Made by a program: the position numbers and the translations under genes. A stretch of DNA of 24,569 nt, from contig JAMYHX010000574.1 in NCBI GenBank assembly GCA_025529335.1, forward strand, positions 1 through 24,569, given 5' to 3'. Positions within the stretch are counted from its first letter, which is position 1; the number at the start of each line of letters is the position of its first letter. This document shows, piece by piece, positions 1-10,243 of the stretch. The notes under the pieces were generated by a model. That model ran no database searches, was not told the DNA's origin, and worked only from the letters and a program-made list of their open reading frames with translations. This DNA is from Rhizopus sp. PT2906. Its lineage: Eukaryota > Mucoromycota > Mucoromycetes > Mucorales > Rhizopodaceae.

Positions 1-584
1 TTTAAGAAAAAGAAAAAAGAAAAAAAATTTTATTCAAGTAGACCTTTTTATCCTTAAATCCCAAAAAAGTTTTTTAGCGAGATTTATAATACAAAATATA
101 CATACTATTATACTGAGTTTGAATATATATTACCACTCACAATCATGGAATGGATACTATTTTTGATGCGAATCAATAAGGTGAGGTGCTTTTTTTTAAT
201 ATATAAAGATCAGATGCTACTCTTTGTGTATCTGATTGACTTTGCAATGATAAAAAGAAATACTGAAAAAGTAGTCAGGAATGATCAACAAACAGATGTG
301 TTTATGATAAGGAGAGAGAGTGTGTGTGTGTTTTTGTTTATGTTTATCAACGTACAAGCCACGAATAATTAGATCGGTTTTTGAATATGCTTCTTTTTTT
401 GATATGAAAAACTGCCGTAGTCGCAACAACCAATTGAACCAATAACAAATGACTTCTTCTCATATGCAGTCTAGCCAATAGTAAAAGAGAGAGTGTGACG
501 TACTGCTAATCTTAAACAAGGCAAATGAAAACATCCTTTTTTTCTTTCTTTTTTTTTTTTTTCTTTCCTTATTATTATATGGGC
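1..584. other. Intergenic region upstream of SPT2
   Basis: I see no supportable gene here. The sequence is AT-rich with stops in all frames; the short ORFs at 145-372 (+) and 217-429 (-) are mutually antisense, low in complexity and lack any recognisable motif. A GA/GT microsatellite-like stretch lies around 312-331. A long T/pyrimidine-rich tract at about 536-570 sits directly before the proposed SPT2 start and resembles the pyrimidine-rich leaders seen before other genes in this window, so it is probably core promoter or 5' leader. Confidence 0.7.
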
Positions 585-1998
585 ATGTTAAAAGTAAAAT
601 ATAAGACATCTTTATTAAACCAAAGACTAAAACGTTTATAGAGCGAACTAAGCTTTGACCAGCTGATGGCGCAGGCTACTTTAGTAGCTAAACAACAAGA
701 TGCTGCATTACTAGAAAGAGCAAGACAAAAGAGAAGAGAAGATGAAGAAAGGAGAAGGAGAGAAGAACGTGCGATGAGAGAAAAGCGAGAAGCTCAAGAA
801 CTGTTGGCAAAGAAACGTGAATTACAAGAAAAGAAACAAAGACAGCTCGTAGAGCAAAAGAAACAACAAAAGAGACAAGAAAAGCTTGTTAAACCACGTT
901 CTGCACGTCCTGATCCTCGTACTATTTTACCGGAGAAAAAGGTGAACCATTATTTACTATTTTTATGATATTTGAACTTATTTTTTGCTTGATAGAAACC
1001 AGTACAAATGTCATTTGAAGACTTGATGAAGAAAGCAAAAGAACAATCTTTGGCTAAAAAAGAAAATTCCACAGCAAGGAGACCACCCATTACTACCAAC
1101 ACTCATACCACAACAGCAAAAGCAACGACTAAATCATCTTCGACTATTCATCATGGGCCCAGCTTATATCATCGTACTAAGAAGCCTGAATCAAAAAATG
1201 ATACAAACAATAACGGCCAGTCGACTTTATCAGTTAGAGAGAGAGCAAAATTATTGGTTTCTGAGCCCCCAAAGAAGGTCATTGGTCAAAAACGAGATAA
1301 ACGGTCAATTGCAGAAGTACAGAGAGACATAAGACATGCAAAGGGAATATATTCAGATGATGAAGAGGATCGTCGTAAAAACGACCCAAGGTTGATGATA
1401 AACAAGAATAAGCCAACACAAAGATACCAATCATCAGATGCTGCAATAGGACGAAAACGCCCCCTATCCCCCCCTCGTCCTGCAAAGAAATTAGATGTAC
1501 CTCGTCGCCCGGTTATGTCTGCACCTATACCCCGTATGCCATTCAGCGGTAGACCACTTGACAGAAATGCAGCTAAATTACCAGTAGCAAGAAGATACAG
1601 AAATGACGATGACGATGAAGACGACGATCTTGATTCATTCATTGTTGATGACGACGAAGAGGAAGATCCTTATTACAAACGCAAAAACAGTTATTCTGAT
1701 GAAATTAGTAAAATATTCCGTTATGACAGAAGCAGGTACAGTTAGTCTAAGAAAATGTTGATCTTTTCATTTACTCCTTTATAGATATGCTAATGAACCA
1801 GTATTCTCCGATGATGATATGGAAGCTAATGCAAGTGAAGTTTTAAGGGAGGAAAAGAGAAGGTAATTTCTTTATTATTGTAATCATATGTCAACTAACA
1901 AACAAATGAATAGTGAGCGTATTGCTAGACGTGAAGACTTGATTGAAGAGCAAAAAGAACTTGAAAGGTTAAAGAAACGAAAGAAGACTTTTGCATAA
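585..1998 (+). CDS. SPT2: SPT2-family chromatin protein (histone H3-H4 chaperone)
   Basis: SPT2 proteins bind DNA and histones H3-H4 and help keep nucleosomes over transcribed genes. Proposed exons are 585-593, 642-941, 996-1735, 1785-1862 and 1914-1998 (403 aa; introns 48, 54, 49 and 51 bp). The N-terminal half is a long charged R/K/E/Q helix. An MSFEDLMKKA motif follows, very like MSFEELMKQA of yeast Spt2. A basic, Pro-rich linker leads to an acidic stretch (DDDDEDDDLDSFIVDDD). The C-terminus has DEISKIF, then DDDMEANASEVL and a basic ERIARREDLIEEQ tail, the order expected of the conserved Spt2 C-terminal domain. The ATG at 666 would also work, but the bases just before it encode SFDQL in frame, resembling the family N-terminus, and a short first exon (M-L-K) spliced at 594-641 recovers it. 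Family call is firm; the first exon is inference. The gene converges with CDS1. Confidence 0.88.
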
Positions 1999-2335
1999 TT
2001 ATATACAATATTTCATATCATATGTACATAAATAAACTTTGAACACATTTAGCTATACGCAATAATAAGCTTACAGCTACCTTCCCCTTGTTTGGGATTT
2101 TCCCTTGGCCTTATTTCCCACTCCAGTTTTAATGACTTGTGTCACTGATCCCCCCCCCCTTATTGTTCTCCAGTAAACACCTTTTCTTGTAATTTTTTAA
2201 TTTTACTAGATTTATTAAAAGCAATTGCTGTGGTAACTAAAGTATCTTTTTAGGGGGTGAAAATGCGAGTTTAAAGGGAAGGCATATCATTGATAATGAG
2301 CATGTAAAAATACCGCAAATTCTTAAACATATCCA
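1999..2335. other. Convergent 3' region between SPT2 and CDS1
   Basis: No gene seen. This stretch separates the 3' ends of two convergent genes. AATAAA at about 2030 is a candidate polyadenylation signal for the plus-strand gene. There is a short C homopolymer near 2151-2159. Confidence 0.6.
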
Positions 2336-3914
2336 TTACTGTACGCCTGTTAATAGCGTCTGTGCCTTTGAGATAACCGAATCAATCTGGCTGGATAGCT
2401 GACCCTGATTCTCTATATACGTTTGAAGTCTTTCGAGCAACTCTAATTGCTCCTTGGGTGTTAGATTATTGATGACCAAAGCCAAGATTGTGCCAACAGA
2501 TACGTTATACATCTATATTTATCAGTCACATTTCAACCAATTACACTTGTGTGCTTACCTTGATAAAGCTGTGGTAATACATGTAAGCAAATAACCCCAT
2601 CAAAAATTGACAATCCATCCTATCCGTCAAACCACCGTGACCAGGTATGCTCTGTCCAAAATCTTTAATCTTGAATGCTCGCTTTACTGCACTAGCAAAG
2701 AAGCCTCCAAAGGGTGCGATAAGAGATGCAAAGCAAGCCATGACAAGAGTGTGTAGTTGAATAGGTGCAATGTAGATCTCTGATACATCTGTAAAAAGCT
2801 GCCACGCGTATTAGCTATCGTTATATCTACTGTTTTATAGTTTAACATACCAAATATTTAACAACATATCGGATTATGGGTGGTAAATGCCAAGGAGCAG
2901 CAGTAAATACAGGATTCTTTGGCTCACAGGATATATCAGACCATGCAGAAGCTCCAAGATCCTGAACGGGGCATATCATATAATCAAATCTTATAAGCAC
3001 TGTGGTAATCTAATGATATCAAATGTGTCAGTGTATGACTTCTTTTTTTTTTCATTTCTACTGTACCAAGAAGCCAAAGATGAGCGTGAACACGAGACCA
3101 CCGATAAATCCTTCAACTGTCTTTTTGGGCGATAACTGTATGAGTGGCGTCTTGCCCCAAAAGAATCCACAGATATAAGCAAACGTGTCATTACAGACAA
3201 CAAGTGCAGCTGGCATAACAAACCAAATCAAGCCTTCGAGAATATTATCAACAATAAAATGTGCTTGGAATACGATCAAGAAGATGGCCATATGAGTCCA
3301 TCCGAACTGTGACATCTGCTGTCTGTAGTGTCCCTTCTTGAGGTTCGTGACAAACAATACGAAGCCTAATAAAGTCAAAAAGATTTGCCTCAAGTATGAT
3401 ATCATGTTTACCAATGACGTATAAAGTGAAGCTAATAAATCGATGATGTGTAGCAAAGGGTAATAAAAAGGCATCTACCATGACAATTTCCTTAAAGTAG
3501 TAGATAATAGATTCACCAGATAGGAAATATTCAGCAGCAATCAAATAGTACCTAATTGAAGCATATAAGTGAGTTATTTCTTTTGACAGGTTATTGATGA
3601 TAAGCGTACCAACTCAACGTCTTGTACCAGCGTAAGTTGCCTTTAGTAGAAGCAATTTGAATGACTTCTCTATATACTAACACAGTAATGATCATCACCA
3701 TGATAATAGACCAAATGTATCCCGAGGCAAGCACAATAAAGAACATGCTGATCATGATCAAGGTTGTTATTGTTCTAATCCACCAGTTTCTCCATTTCTT
3801 ATTTGGGACTTCTGCAGCCAAGAGCGTCACGGCTTCTTCTTCCAACTTCTTTGGCTCATTCTTGTTGTGTTTTGGTTGCTCAGCTGTCGTAGTCTTTGCT
3901 TTTCGTCGCGCCAT
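2336..3914 (-). CDS. CDS1: Phosphatidate cytidylyltransferase (CDP-diacylglycerol synthase)
   Basis: This enzyme makes CDP-diacylglycerol from phosphatidic acid and CTP, the precursor of phosphatidylinositol, phosphatidylserine and cardiolipin; in fungi it is an integral ER membrane protein. Exons on the minus strand: 3914-3610, 3551-3412, 3365-3067, 3009-2851, 2798-2559, 2512-2336. The lengths sum to 1320 nt, 439 aa, close to yeast Cds1. The first ~40 residues are basic and soluble, followed by several hydrophobic segments from about residue 46 on. Conserved landmarks in order: HHRFISF, FQAHFI, NDTFAYICG, SPKKTVEGFIGG. The CDP-diglyceride synthetase signature is complete at about residues 337-363 (SAVKR, then KDFG, PGHGG, TDRMD), so the active site looks intact. 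Introns are 46-58 bp with GT..AG ends. The start MARRKA gives the expected short cytosolic N-terminus. The gene is divergent from cytochrome b5 across a 1.3 kb spacer. Confidence 0.95.
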
Positions 3915-4292
3915 GAGATAAAGTGTATAAAAGAGGTGTAAAATGTATTTTGTAATGCAATCGGCTGAAGTCTAAATGTTGATCTTTTAAGACTCAGTAT
4001 TTGACGTAGAGCTGAATTTTAATCACTAGATACTTTGGGACTTTATATGCTTTTTATGGACAGTTTCTATTAGTTTTTTACGGTATAACTGCATGACAGA
4101 GTAGCTTAGTTTACTATATACTGATTTCATGCTACTGTCCTTCAAGGTTGATTTAATGTATTTGCCAGAGTTATCAACCGATCATATTCTATATGTAATG
4201 TTTTCCTTTTCTAAATATAAAATAGTTCTTTTAGAAGCTGTGACAAAAACAAAATGATCCTCTTACCAAATTAGCAGCCTTTTCAATATGTG

Positions 4293-4667
4293 CTAGTAAG
4301 TTATCTGGAAGTGCTTTTTATTCTCACTTTTGATTACAAAGGAATGTGTTATGCTAAAAATAAAGTCAAGTTCGTAATCGCTTCGATTAAAGATATAACG
4401 ATTATTACTTTTCTTTTCCTGATAGTTTTACATATTCATAAAGGATATCTTCTGCATAAATATTGGCTTCAAGTTCCCATTTCTTCTTTTCATGCATTTC
4501 GTTAAAGTCAAAGTTAAAACCTCATACTTGGAGGAAGCTAAGCTTTTTACTGTATTGCTACTGCTGGAACTAGGTGTAGTGGTTTGAATGGATGAACTTT
4601 GCGAGTTGCTGAGTTTTCTTTTTATACTTGCTTCTGGTAATTCAGTTGCATCTTTTTGAACATTAGC
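4293..4667 (-). pseudogene. Decayed copy of a repeated Mucoralean hypothetical protein
   Basis: Read on the minus strand, 4667 down to about 4520 encodes a Ser/Thr-rich stretch (KRKLSNSQSSSIQTTTPSSS). After an apparent one-base frameshift the reading continues as FDFNEMHEKKKWELEANIY then EDILYEYVK. A well-formed intron (4408-4354, 55 bp) joins this to ITHSFVIKSEN and a stop at 4295-4293. A second frame downstream still encodes LPDNLLAHIEKAANLVR. The pattern N-x-MHEKK-W, E-D-x-LY, HSF-I is one I recall from lineage-expanded hypothetical proteins in Mucorales; I do not know the function. The frameshift and the missing ends argue for a remnant, although a sequencing error cannot be excluded. No start is assigned. 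Confidence 0.45.
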
Positions 4668-4675
4668 CTATTTAA

Positions 4676-4984
4676 ATAACAAGAGAATATATTAGGAAAC
4701 CACTTGGTGCACTCAGAAATGCATCAGAAGCTAGATTAATACTATGGGCACTTCCTCCAGATACTACCTATGATATCCTCCAACAAAGCTTTTCAATGTA
4801 TAGCGTCAAACTAAACATAACTTTTATAAATTCACCATCTTGGTTTGTTTCTTTTCAAGAAGAGATAAAAAAGAAATGTTGTTGTTTATTTATTCTAATT
4901 TTATGTTGTAAGTTAGGCAGAGACTTTGGTAGTATGAAATTGTATAGTGACAACATAGGTAGCGCCCCAAGGAAGCGCCCGTAG
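4676..4984 (+). other. Orphan open frame, possible coding remnant
   Basis: The frame is open for about 103 codons; the first ATG is at 4796. The upstream part translates as RNASEARLILWALPPDTTYD followed by ILQQSFSMYSVKL, which has the balanced composition of real protein, whereas the C-terminal half (KKKCCCLFILILCC) looks like translated non-coding DNA. The pattern LWALPPDTTYD..L...F..Y is reminiscent of RRM-like modules, which also occur in ORF1 of LINE retrotransposons, but I cannot confirm a family. It starts head-to-head with the minus-strand remnant next to it. Confidence 0.25.
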
Positions 4985-5198
4985 CATGTAATATTGGCCA
5001 TAAGTATATATACATGTATTCATATAATCCTTAAAAAAAGTAACGAATCATACAGGCTTTAGAAAAGACAACGGAATAAATCGCAGTGATCTTCCTTCTG
5101 TTTGTTTTCCCCCTTTCACATAAAAATAAAAATTATTTTTTAATGGCGCCAATTTTTTCTTTTCTTTCTTTCCTTTTTTCTTGTACTAATTAGCTCAC

Positions 5199-5716
5199 AT
5201 GTCTGTCAAACTTTACTCTTATGAAGAAGTTGCCAAACACAACAACAGAAATGATCTCTGGATGATCATTGATGGTAAAGTTTATGACATCACAAAGTTC
5301 CAAGATGAGGTTAGTAAGCAAACAATTAGAAAGTGTCATTTATTCATCTCGTTATAGCATCCCGGTGGTGAAGAGGTTTTGATTGACGAAGGTGCAAAGG
5401 ACGCTACTGGACCCTTTGAAGATGTTGGTCATTCTGAAGATGCTCGTGACATCTTGAAGAAATACTATATTGGTGATGTCGACCCTACTGTAAGTTCATT
5501 TCATAAATAAAGAAAACATATTAATGTTATCTGTAGTCCAAGCCTATCAAGGTAGCCAAACAAGCTGAACAATTCGCTACTTCTGGTGCTCAGGGAAAGT
5601 AAGTCATCGTACAATCTATCTTTACACTCTTTTTAACATACATTTCTAGTCCTCTTCGTATCCTCATCCCCTTGGCTTTACTCGCTGCCTGGGTTTACTT
5701 CAAGTTTATTCGATAA
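5199..5716 (+). CDS. CYB5: Cytochrome b5, tail-anchored
   Basis: Cytochrome b5 is a small haem protein of the ER membrane that passes electrons to lipid desaturases, hydroxylases and P450 enzymes. Exons 5199-5309, 5358-5489, 5537-5598 and 5650-5716 give 123 aa; introns are 48, 47 and 51 bp. The fold is complete: LYSYEEVAKH at the N-terminus, WMIIDGKVYDITKF, then the haem site HPGGEEVL with axial His38 and the second axial His62 in DVGHSEDAR, and the ILKKYYIGDVDPT end of the domain. A linker of about 20 residues leads to one hydrophobic C-terminal segment (about 104-120, LRILIPLALLAAWVYF) ending in a basic residue, the usual tail anchor. The first intron falls immediately before the HPGG codons. 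A T/C-rich leader precedes the start. Confidence 0.97.
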
Positions 5717-5982
5717 TTTCATTTTTACACACACATATATATAGATGTCACTTTACTAAATATAAAAACCAGGATTGATTTTTACATCTACTTTAGTGCT
5801 TTTACAAAAAAAGAGATTTTTATATGTAATCATTCAACTTGTGTGTGTTGTGCATTGAATTGAACCAAGCTCAGGCGTGTGGATGGGACGAACAAATGAG
5901 ACGAGCTGTCAATGCTTGACCATTTAAACTCAGTTCACTTCACTTTTTTTCTTTTTCATTTTGCCAGAGAGTCTTAGCGCAA

Positions 5983-7275
5983 ATGACAAAAGGTCGACAG
6001 TGGAAAGCAAAGCTAAAATCCTATGAAAACTCGTCGTTTAATAAAGATGCATACAGACCATCGTCCACTTCAACTGCGGAATCTGTCACTGACAAGATTA
6101 GACGTTTACGAATAGAACAGCAACGAGCAGAGCAAAATAGACAGAGGCGCAGTCGGAACGATCCCCAATCAAACAGTAGCCTCGTCTCTGGTGTTGTAAG
6201 ATATCAGTCTGAAAACGGTCAACAAGACAACAACAACAATGCACGTTTACCTCTCACAGCTGGTCCTCCTCCACCACCGTCGTGGAGAACGAACACAAGA
6301 GAGGTGCAGCGAGAACAAATGGAATCAGTAAAGAACCTGAAGGAAAATCGAAAAAAGATTGTAGCCGTTGGTGATAGTAGTTTACTCAACCAATGTGCTT
6401 GTCAAGCTGCAAGATGCATGACAACCAAAAGAAATGGCTGGAACGAGTCGATTCCATATCTGCCTGTAGCTGTCAAACAGACATTACTTCAGCATATTAG
6501 TTCAATAGACGGATTGGATTCCATTTTGTTTGATTCTTTTATTTCCTTTGACTATACTGATCTTTGTCTTGAAGATGCTCGAGTATCATTTGCCAAGCTT
6601 TATAAGGCGTATTGGAGAGTGGAGGAACATAGGCAGAAAGCTGTAGAAGAAGTAGAAGAATGGTGGGAATATGACACTGAAGAAGAAGAAGGAGTAGAAG
6701 AAGAGAGTGTAGATCACTATGTTTACTCTCCGCCTGATGCTAACATGGATGATTGTACGTCTGAAGACTTGGATACAAAAGATGAGCGATCGAGTTACCT
6801 AGAGACGGTGATTACTGATTTACTCATATCTCAACATCACATCAAAGTTACCATGGCTCAGTCTTTACTCAATACGAAAAGCTTTTCATTATTTACCCCT
6901 CTTTCTTGCAAACTGACTAGTTTAAACATATCCTTTGCAGTCAACTGGCCAAATATCTCACTGGCGCATCTACTCGTGTCTACTTTGCCCCGCCTACAAC
7001 AGTTACGAACAGCTGCATGCTTTAATGCAACAGATGGCCCCAGAGCGATAACGATTATCTCACAAGGTTTACGTAAATTAAAGGTGTGGGATATCGGGTT
7101 TCATAACTGGATACGACTTGAATCCTTGTGTGGTTCAACTTGTCTTATCAACTGGAAGCGAGATCTTCAGGAATTAGAATTATTATGCCTGCAACATCTT
7201 CATGAAGGAGTGAGTTCCCAAGCAAGAGAGTGGTTGGCTAATGAATCCCATGGAAGAATCCAAGTTATTGACTGA
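5983..7275 (+). CDS. LRR-like protein of unknown function
   Basis: A single-exon gene for 430 aa. It opens with a basic MTKGRQWKAKLKSYE segment, then a disordered region: a KIRRLRIEQQRAEQNRQRR helix (about 38-57), Asn/Gln-rich sequence and a poly-Pro run (about 94-99). The middle (about 120-215) is predicted folded, with PYLPVAVKQTLLQHIS and SFDYTDLCLEDARVSFAKLY. A Glu-rich acidic loop follows (about 220-245). The C-terminal ~130 residues contain irregular leucine-rich repeats (LTSLNISF, LPRLQQLRTAACF, GLRKLKVWDIGFHNWI, DLQELELLCL). I recall similar LRR-type hypotheticals in zygomycetes but know no function; F-box-like adaptors often have this C-terminus, yet no F-box is evident. The start is the first ATG after a T-rich leader. 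Coding status is well supported by the long frame and balanced composition. Confidence 0.85.
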   Translation: MTKGRQWKAKLKSYENSSFNKDAYRPSSTSTAESVTDKIRRLRIEQQRAEQNRQRRSRNDPQSNSSLVSGVVRYQSENGQQDNNNNARLPLTAGPPPPPSWRTNTREVQREQMESVKNLKENRKKIVAVGDSSLLNQCACQAARCMTTKRNGWNESIPYLPVAVKQTLLQHISSIDGLDSILFDSFISFDYTDLCLEDARVSFAKLYKAYWRVEEHRQKAVEEVEEWWEYDTEEEEGVEEESVDHYVYSPPDANMDDCTSEDLDTKDERSSYLETVITDLLISQHHIKVTMAQSLLNTKSFSLFTPLSCKLTSLNISFAVNWPNISLAHLLVSTLPRLQQLRTAACFNATDGPRAITIISQGLRKLKVWDIGFHNWIRLESLCGSTCLINWKRDLQELELLCLQHLHEGVSSQAREWLANESHGRIQVID

Positions 7276-7564
7276 CATCATTTTTGTATATCACATCTCA
7301 TCTAAACTATATATATGTAGTATATTTAATAGAATTAGCATTTAATAAAAAGCATATATGCACTTTATTGTCACATTTGAACCCTGAAAGGGAGTTATTT
7401 CCATTACTGCCCTTTGATCTAACTTCCAGTAATTCAATAGTCACACTGCATCAACTTGTTGCTCTTGGCGAGACATTGTGAAACTCCGTCGCCCTTTCTG
7501 ATTATATCTTTCAGTCCTTTGCTTCTCTTTATTTCTTTTCTTTATTTTTCTCTTTATTTTCTTT

Positions 7565-9500
7565 ATGAGCCAAACTTCAGGTTGTAGCACACCCGATAAT
7601 AAAAGTTCAGCAAATGTACCAAAGAAACCACCTCGTTCAACAAAAGCAGAATATGCTTCTACAGAATGCAAGCGACATTATGCTTCCCCTGAAGAAAGCG
7701 ATGACGCGATACCTATATTTACAACACCCACCAACATGTACATAAGAGATGAGCTCAATCCTCGTCCTAGATTCACTTCTCCTCGGCCAAGGCATCAGTA
7801 CACATACAGTCCTTCTCCAAGCAGTCAGTATAGCAACACCAGTTTTGATCCTCTTTCAACAAAATACCATAGTAATAATAATACACCATCCTATTCCCCT
7901 AAAGCGTAATGTATCTATAAACTTCTATTGTATTCAATGTCTAATATACATTATAGAGATACTAATTTTAACACAAGACCTAAAGCTACAGTAAATCGAT
8001 ACACACACACATACATACACGAAGAGATTATTAAACTAATCTTGTATCCTTTAGTCATTTTCAAACAAGGAAAGAATGAATGGAAGCACACAGCAGACAC
8101 CCACACATTCAGGAAACAATTTTACAAATTCCGCTGTAAGTCGATCATTCCTTTTTATGCATAGCCTTTTTTTCATTTTCTCATTTTTTAATGACTGTTC
8201 AGGAACCATCAACACATAAAGATCTGATATTAGCCCAACTGGTAGAAATGGGGTTCGCTCTGGACGCTTGTAAAGCAGCACTCGCTAGCTGTTCAACCAA
8301 CGCGAGCCTACAAGATGTACTGGACATACTTGTTCAAAGCACAACAACAAGTGATCAACAGGTGCCACTTGATCCAGGAGCTGTATCATCTGAGGAAGAA
8401 GATATTGGTATATCGAGTGAAGAGGCATGGAAACAGGAGCAAGAAAGACGCCGAAAAGAATATTTGAATGAATTAAAGAGAAATAGTCAGACAGTAGATA
8501 CGGGTTATGCTGAGAAACAAAGAAAAGAGGGAAACTACTATTTCAATAAGGGTCTTTTTATTGAAGCTGAATCATCCTATTCATTAGCCATTGCCTCTTT
8601 GCCCGCTCATCATAGTGCCATTGTTCTTTTGAGTAACAATCGAGCAGCGGCACGGTTAAAGCTTGGAAAGTATCAAGCCTGTCTTGATGACTGCTCCACA
8701 GCCATTCAATTAGCAAGCAAGAATGTGGCGACAAATGCTATCGTGATAGAAGGCGTTAGCTCTTGGAAATCACAGTGGTTAAAAGCACTACATAGAAAAG
8801 CGTGTGCATTGGAAGGATTAGGACTTTATGACGCTGCCATTCATGTCTACGAGGAATATGCACGCACCAGTGGTGTTCCTCGTACAGCGATTGTCAACCA
8901 GGGTATTCAAAGATGTCAAGACGCGATGCAAGCGAAAAAGGAGGGTAAAACGAAAAATAATGGTACGCATAGTCCCATATGGAAACCTTCAAAGGAGTCG
9001 TCGACGGCATTCCCTGATATTGACTTTACCATGTTTATGCCAAAACAACCTCAACCACAGGCCAATATGGATGAAATTAACGCAAGTAAGGCTGTACGAG
9101 AGATGAGAGAAAGAGAAAAGAAGAGAGAAGCAGAAGAAGCAGAACGACTGGCAAAAGAAGACAAAGTGAATGCACAACTTGTTGCTTGGAAAAATGGGAA
9201 AGAACAGAATCTGAGAAGTCTGTTGGCTTCATTAGAGCTTATATTATGGTCAGATATTCAGTGGAAAGGAGTGACAGTGGGTGAACTATTAGAACCTAAA
9301 AAGTGTAAAGTAACCTATATGAAGGCTATTGCAAAAGTTCATCCAGATAAGGTATAAGAAAGACAAAAAAAGAGAGACAAATACTGATATGATGATAGCT
9401 CCCTGCGAATGCGACTGTTGAACAACGTTTACTTGCCAGTGGCATATTTACTACACTAAATCAAGCATGGGATACATTTAGAACAGAGCATAATCTTTAA
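7565..9500 (+). CDS. SWA2: Auxilin/SWA2-like clathrin-uncoating J-protein (UBA-TPR-J)
   Basis: Auxilins recruit Hsp70 to clathrin-coated vesicles and stimulate uncoating. I propose one gene with exons 7565-7905, 7957-7990, 8055-8135, 8203-9351 and 9399-9500 (568 aa; introns 51, 64, 67, 47 bp). Residues 1-152 are Ser/Pro/Asn-rich and disordered, as expected for the clathrin/adaptor-binding part. A UBA-like domain follows (about 157-197, LAQLVEMGFALDACKAAL), then a charged helix, TPR repeats (about 255-373, EGNYYFNKGLFIEAESSY, NNRAAARLKLGKYQACLDDC), a coiled segment, and a C-terminal J domain (about 480-568) with intact HPDK at 532-535. Domain order matches yeast Swa2 (668 aa). A simpler model would start at the ATG at 8191, but that codon lies inside the third intron's 3' end, has a poor start context, and would leave the 7565-7909 ORF orphaned. 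The function is solid; the joined 5' part is inference from frame-compatible splice sites. Confidence 0.82.
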
Positions 9501-9613
9501 TAAAAGATAGATCAAACTGTGAAAGCCAATAAACTTGTATATGCTCTGAGTGTGGAATTGTTTTAAGAAATAACCATAAAGAAAAGATTATATATATTTT
9601 ATTGTTTACAGTA

Positions 9614-10243
9614 ATGACTTCACAACTCTCCATCGACGTGACAGATTTCTCTAATTCTGAATTTGATGCAAAAGTATGGATTAATTCAGTCTTGAAACCA
9701 TCAAATACAGAACCTTTAGAGAAGACAGAAGATGAAATAAAGGAAATGACATCAATGCTTGTGACAAAGCTTCAAATGACTGGTGAAAGTACCTCTCGTC
9801 AATTCGACCAACTTTCCAACTCTGTCATAAAGTCCATGCCTAGAATCAAGTATGAAATAAAGTCCATTGCTGAGGAAGCACGAACTATACAACGAAAAAT
9901 AGAGGCAGCTAAACAAAAATTCGAACAACTAGAGAAACAGACAGAGCCAACACTTGGTCAGTTGCGTAAACCGCATACTGTAAAGACGCGTATGGAAGAA
10001 TGTCAGAACCTGTTGGATGAACTCAAACTTGAAAAGAGTAAACCGGTGAATCCAGTGAGTGAGGTGGAAAGAAAGACCGAGACGATCATTCAACAAGATA
10101 CACTGTCATTGGACCCTGCAACGATCCTTGACTTGGAAAACCCATTACAAATTTATCAAAATACCCAAGACAATAATAATAATAATAATGCTCAAGCGAA
10201 TAATGTGTTCAAGAAGATGGGTGTGCCGGTAAGCTTAATGTAG
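9614..10243 (+). CDS. COG7: Short COG7-like subunit of the Golgi tethering complex
   Basis: COG7 belongs to the conserved oligomeric Golgi complex, which tethers retrograde vesicles inside the Golgi. The 209-aa protein begins with a COG7-type N-terminus: DFSNSEFDAKVWINSVL, then MLVTKLQM, KSMPRIKYEIKSIAEEA and TRMEECQNLLDELK, forming a long predicted coiled coil (about 40-140). Animal COG7 has roughly 770 residues, but yeast Cog7 is itself short (279 aa), so this may be a complete reduced form. The tail (LDPATILDLENPLQIYQNT, then a short Asn run) is not recognised. The start is ATG 9614; an upstream in-frame TTG at 9602 is ignored. The last codons overlap a perfect donor (GTAAGC at 10229); splicing to AG at 10279-10280 would replace the last residues by L-W-Q and stop at 10292. 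It follows the auxilin gene by 113 bp on the same strand. Confidence 0.72.
   Translation: MTSQLSIDVTDFSNSEFDAKVWINSVLKPSNTEPLEKTEDEIKEMTSMLVTKLQMTGESTSRQFDQLSNSVIKSMPRIKYEIKSIAEEARTIQRKIEAAKQKFEQLEKQTEPTLGQLRKPHTVKTRMEECQNLLDELKLEKSKPVNPVSEVERKTETIIQQDTLSLDPATILDLENPLQIYQNTQDNNNNNNAQANNVFKKMGVPVSLM

Larger units (their letters stand above)
3915..5198. other. Divergent spacer between CDS1 and cytochrome b5
   Basis: This 1.3 kb spacer carries the CDS1 promoter at its left end and a pyrimidine-rich leader before cytochrome b5 (about 5155-5190) at its right. Between them are a decayed minus-strand gene copy (4293-4667) and an orphan plus-strand ORF (4676-4984), listed separately. The rest shows no coding signal that I can support. 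Confidence 0.55.

Noticed and set aside
145..429. Overlapping short ORFs on both strands
   Set aside because: Mutually antisense, AT-driven composition, no motif, no intron or leader support.
1286..1642. 118-codon minus-strand ORF with a poly-Ser N-terminus
   Set aside because: It is antisense to the SPT2 coding exon; the Ser run is the complement of its Asp-rich acidic codons.
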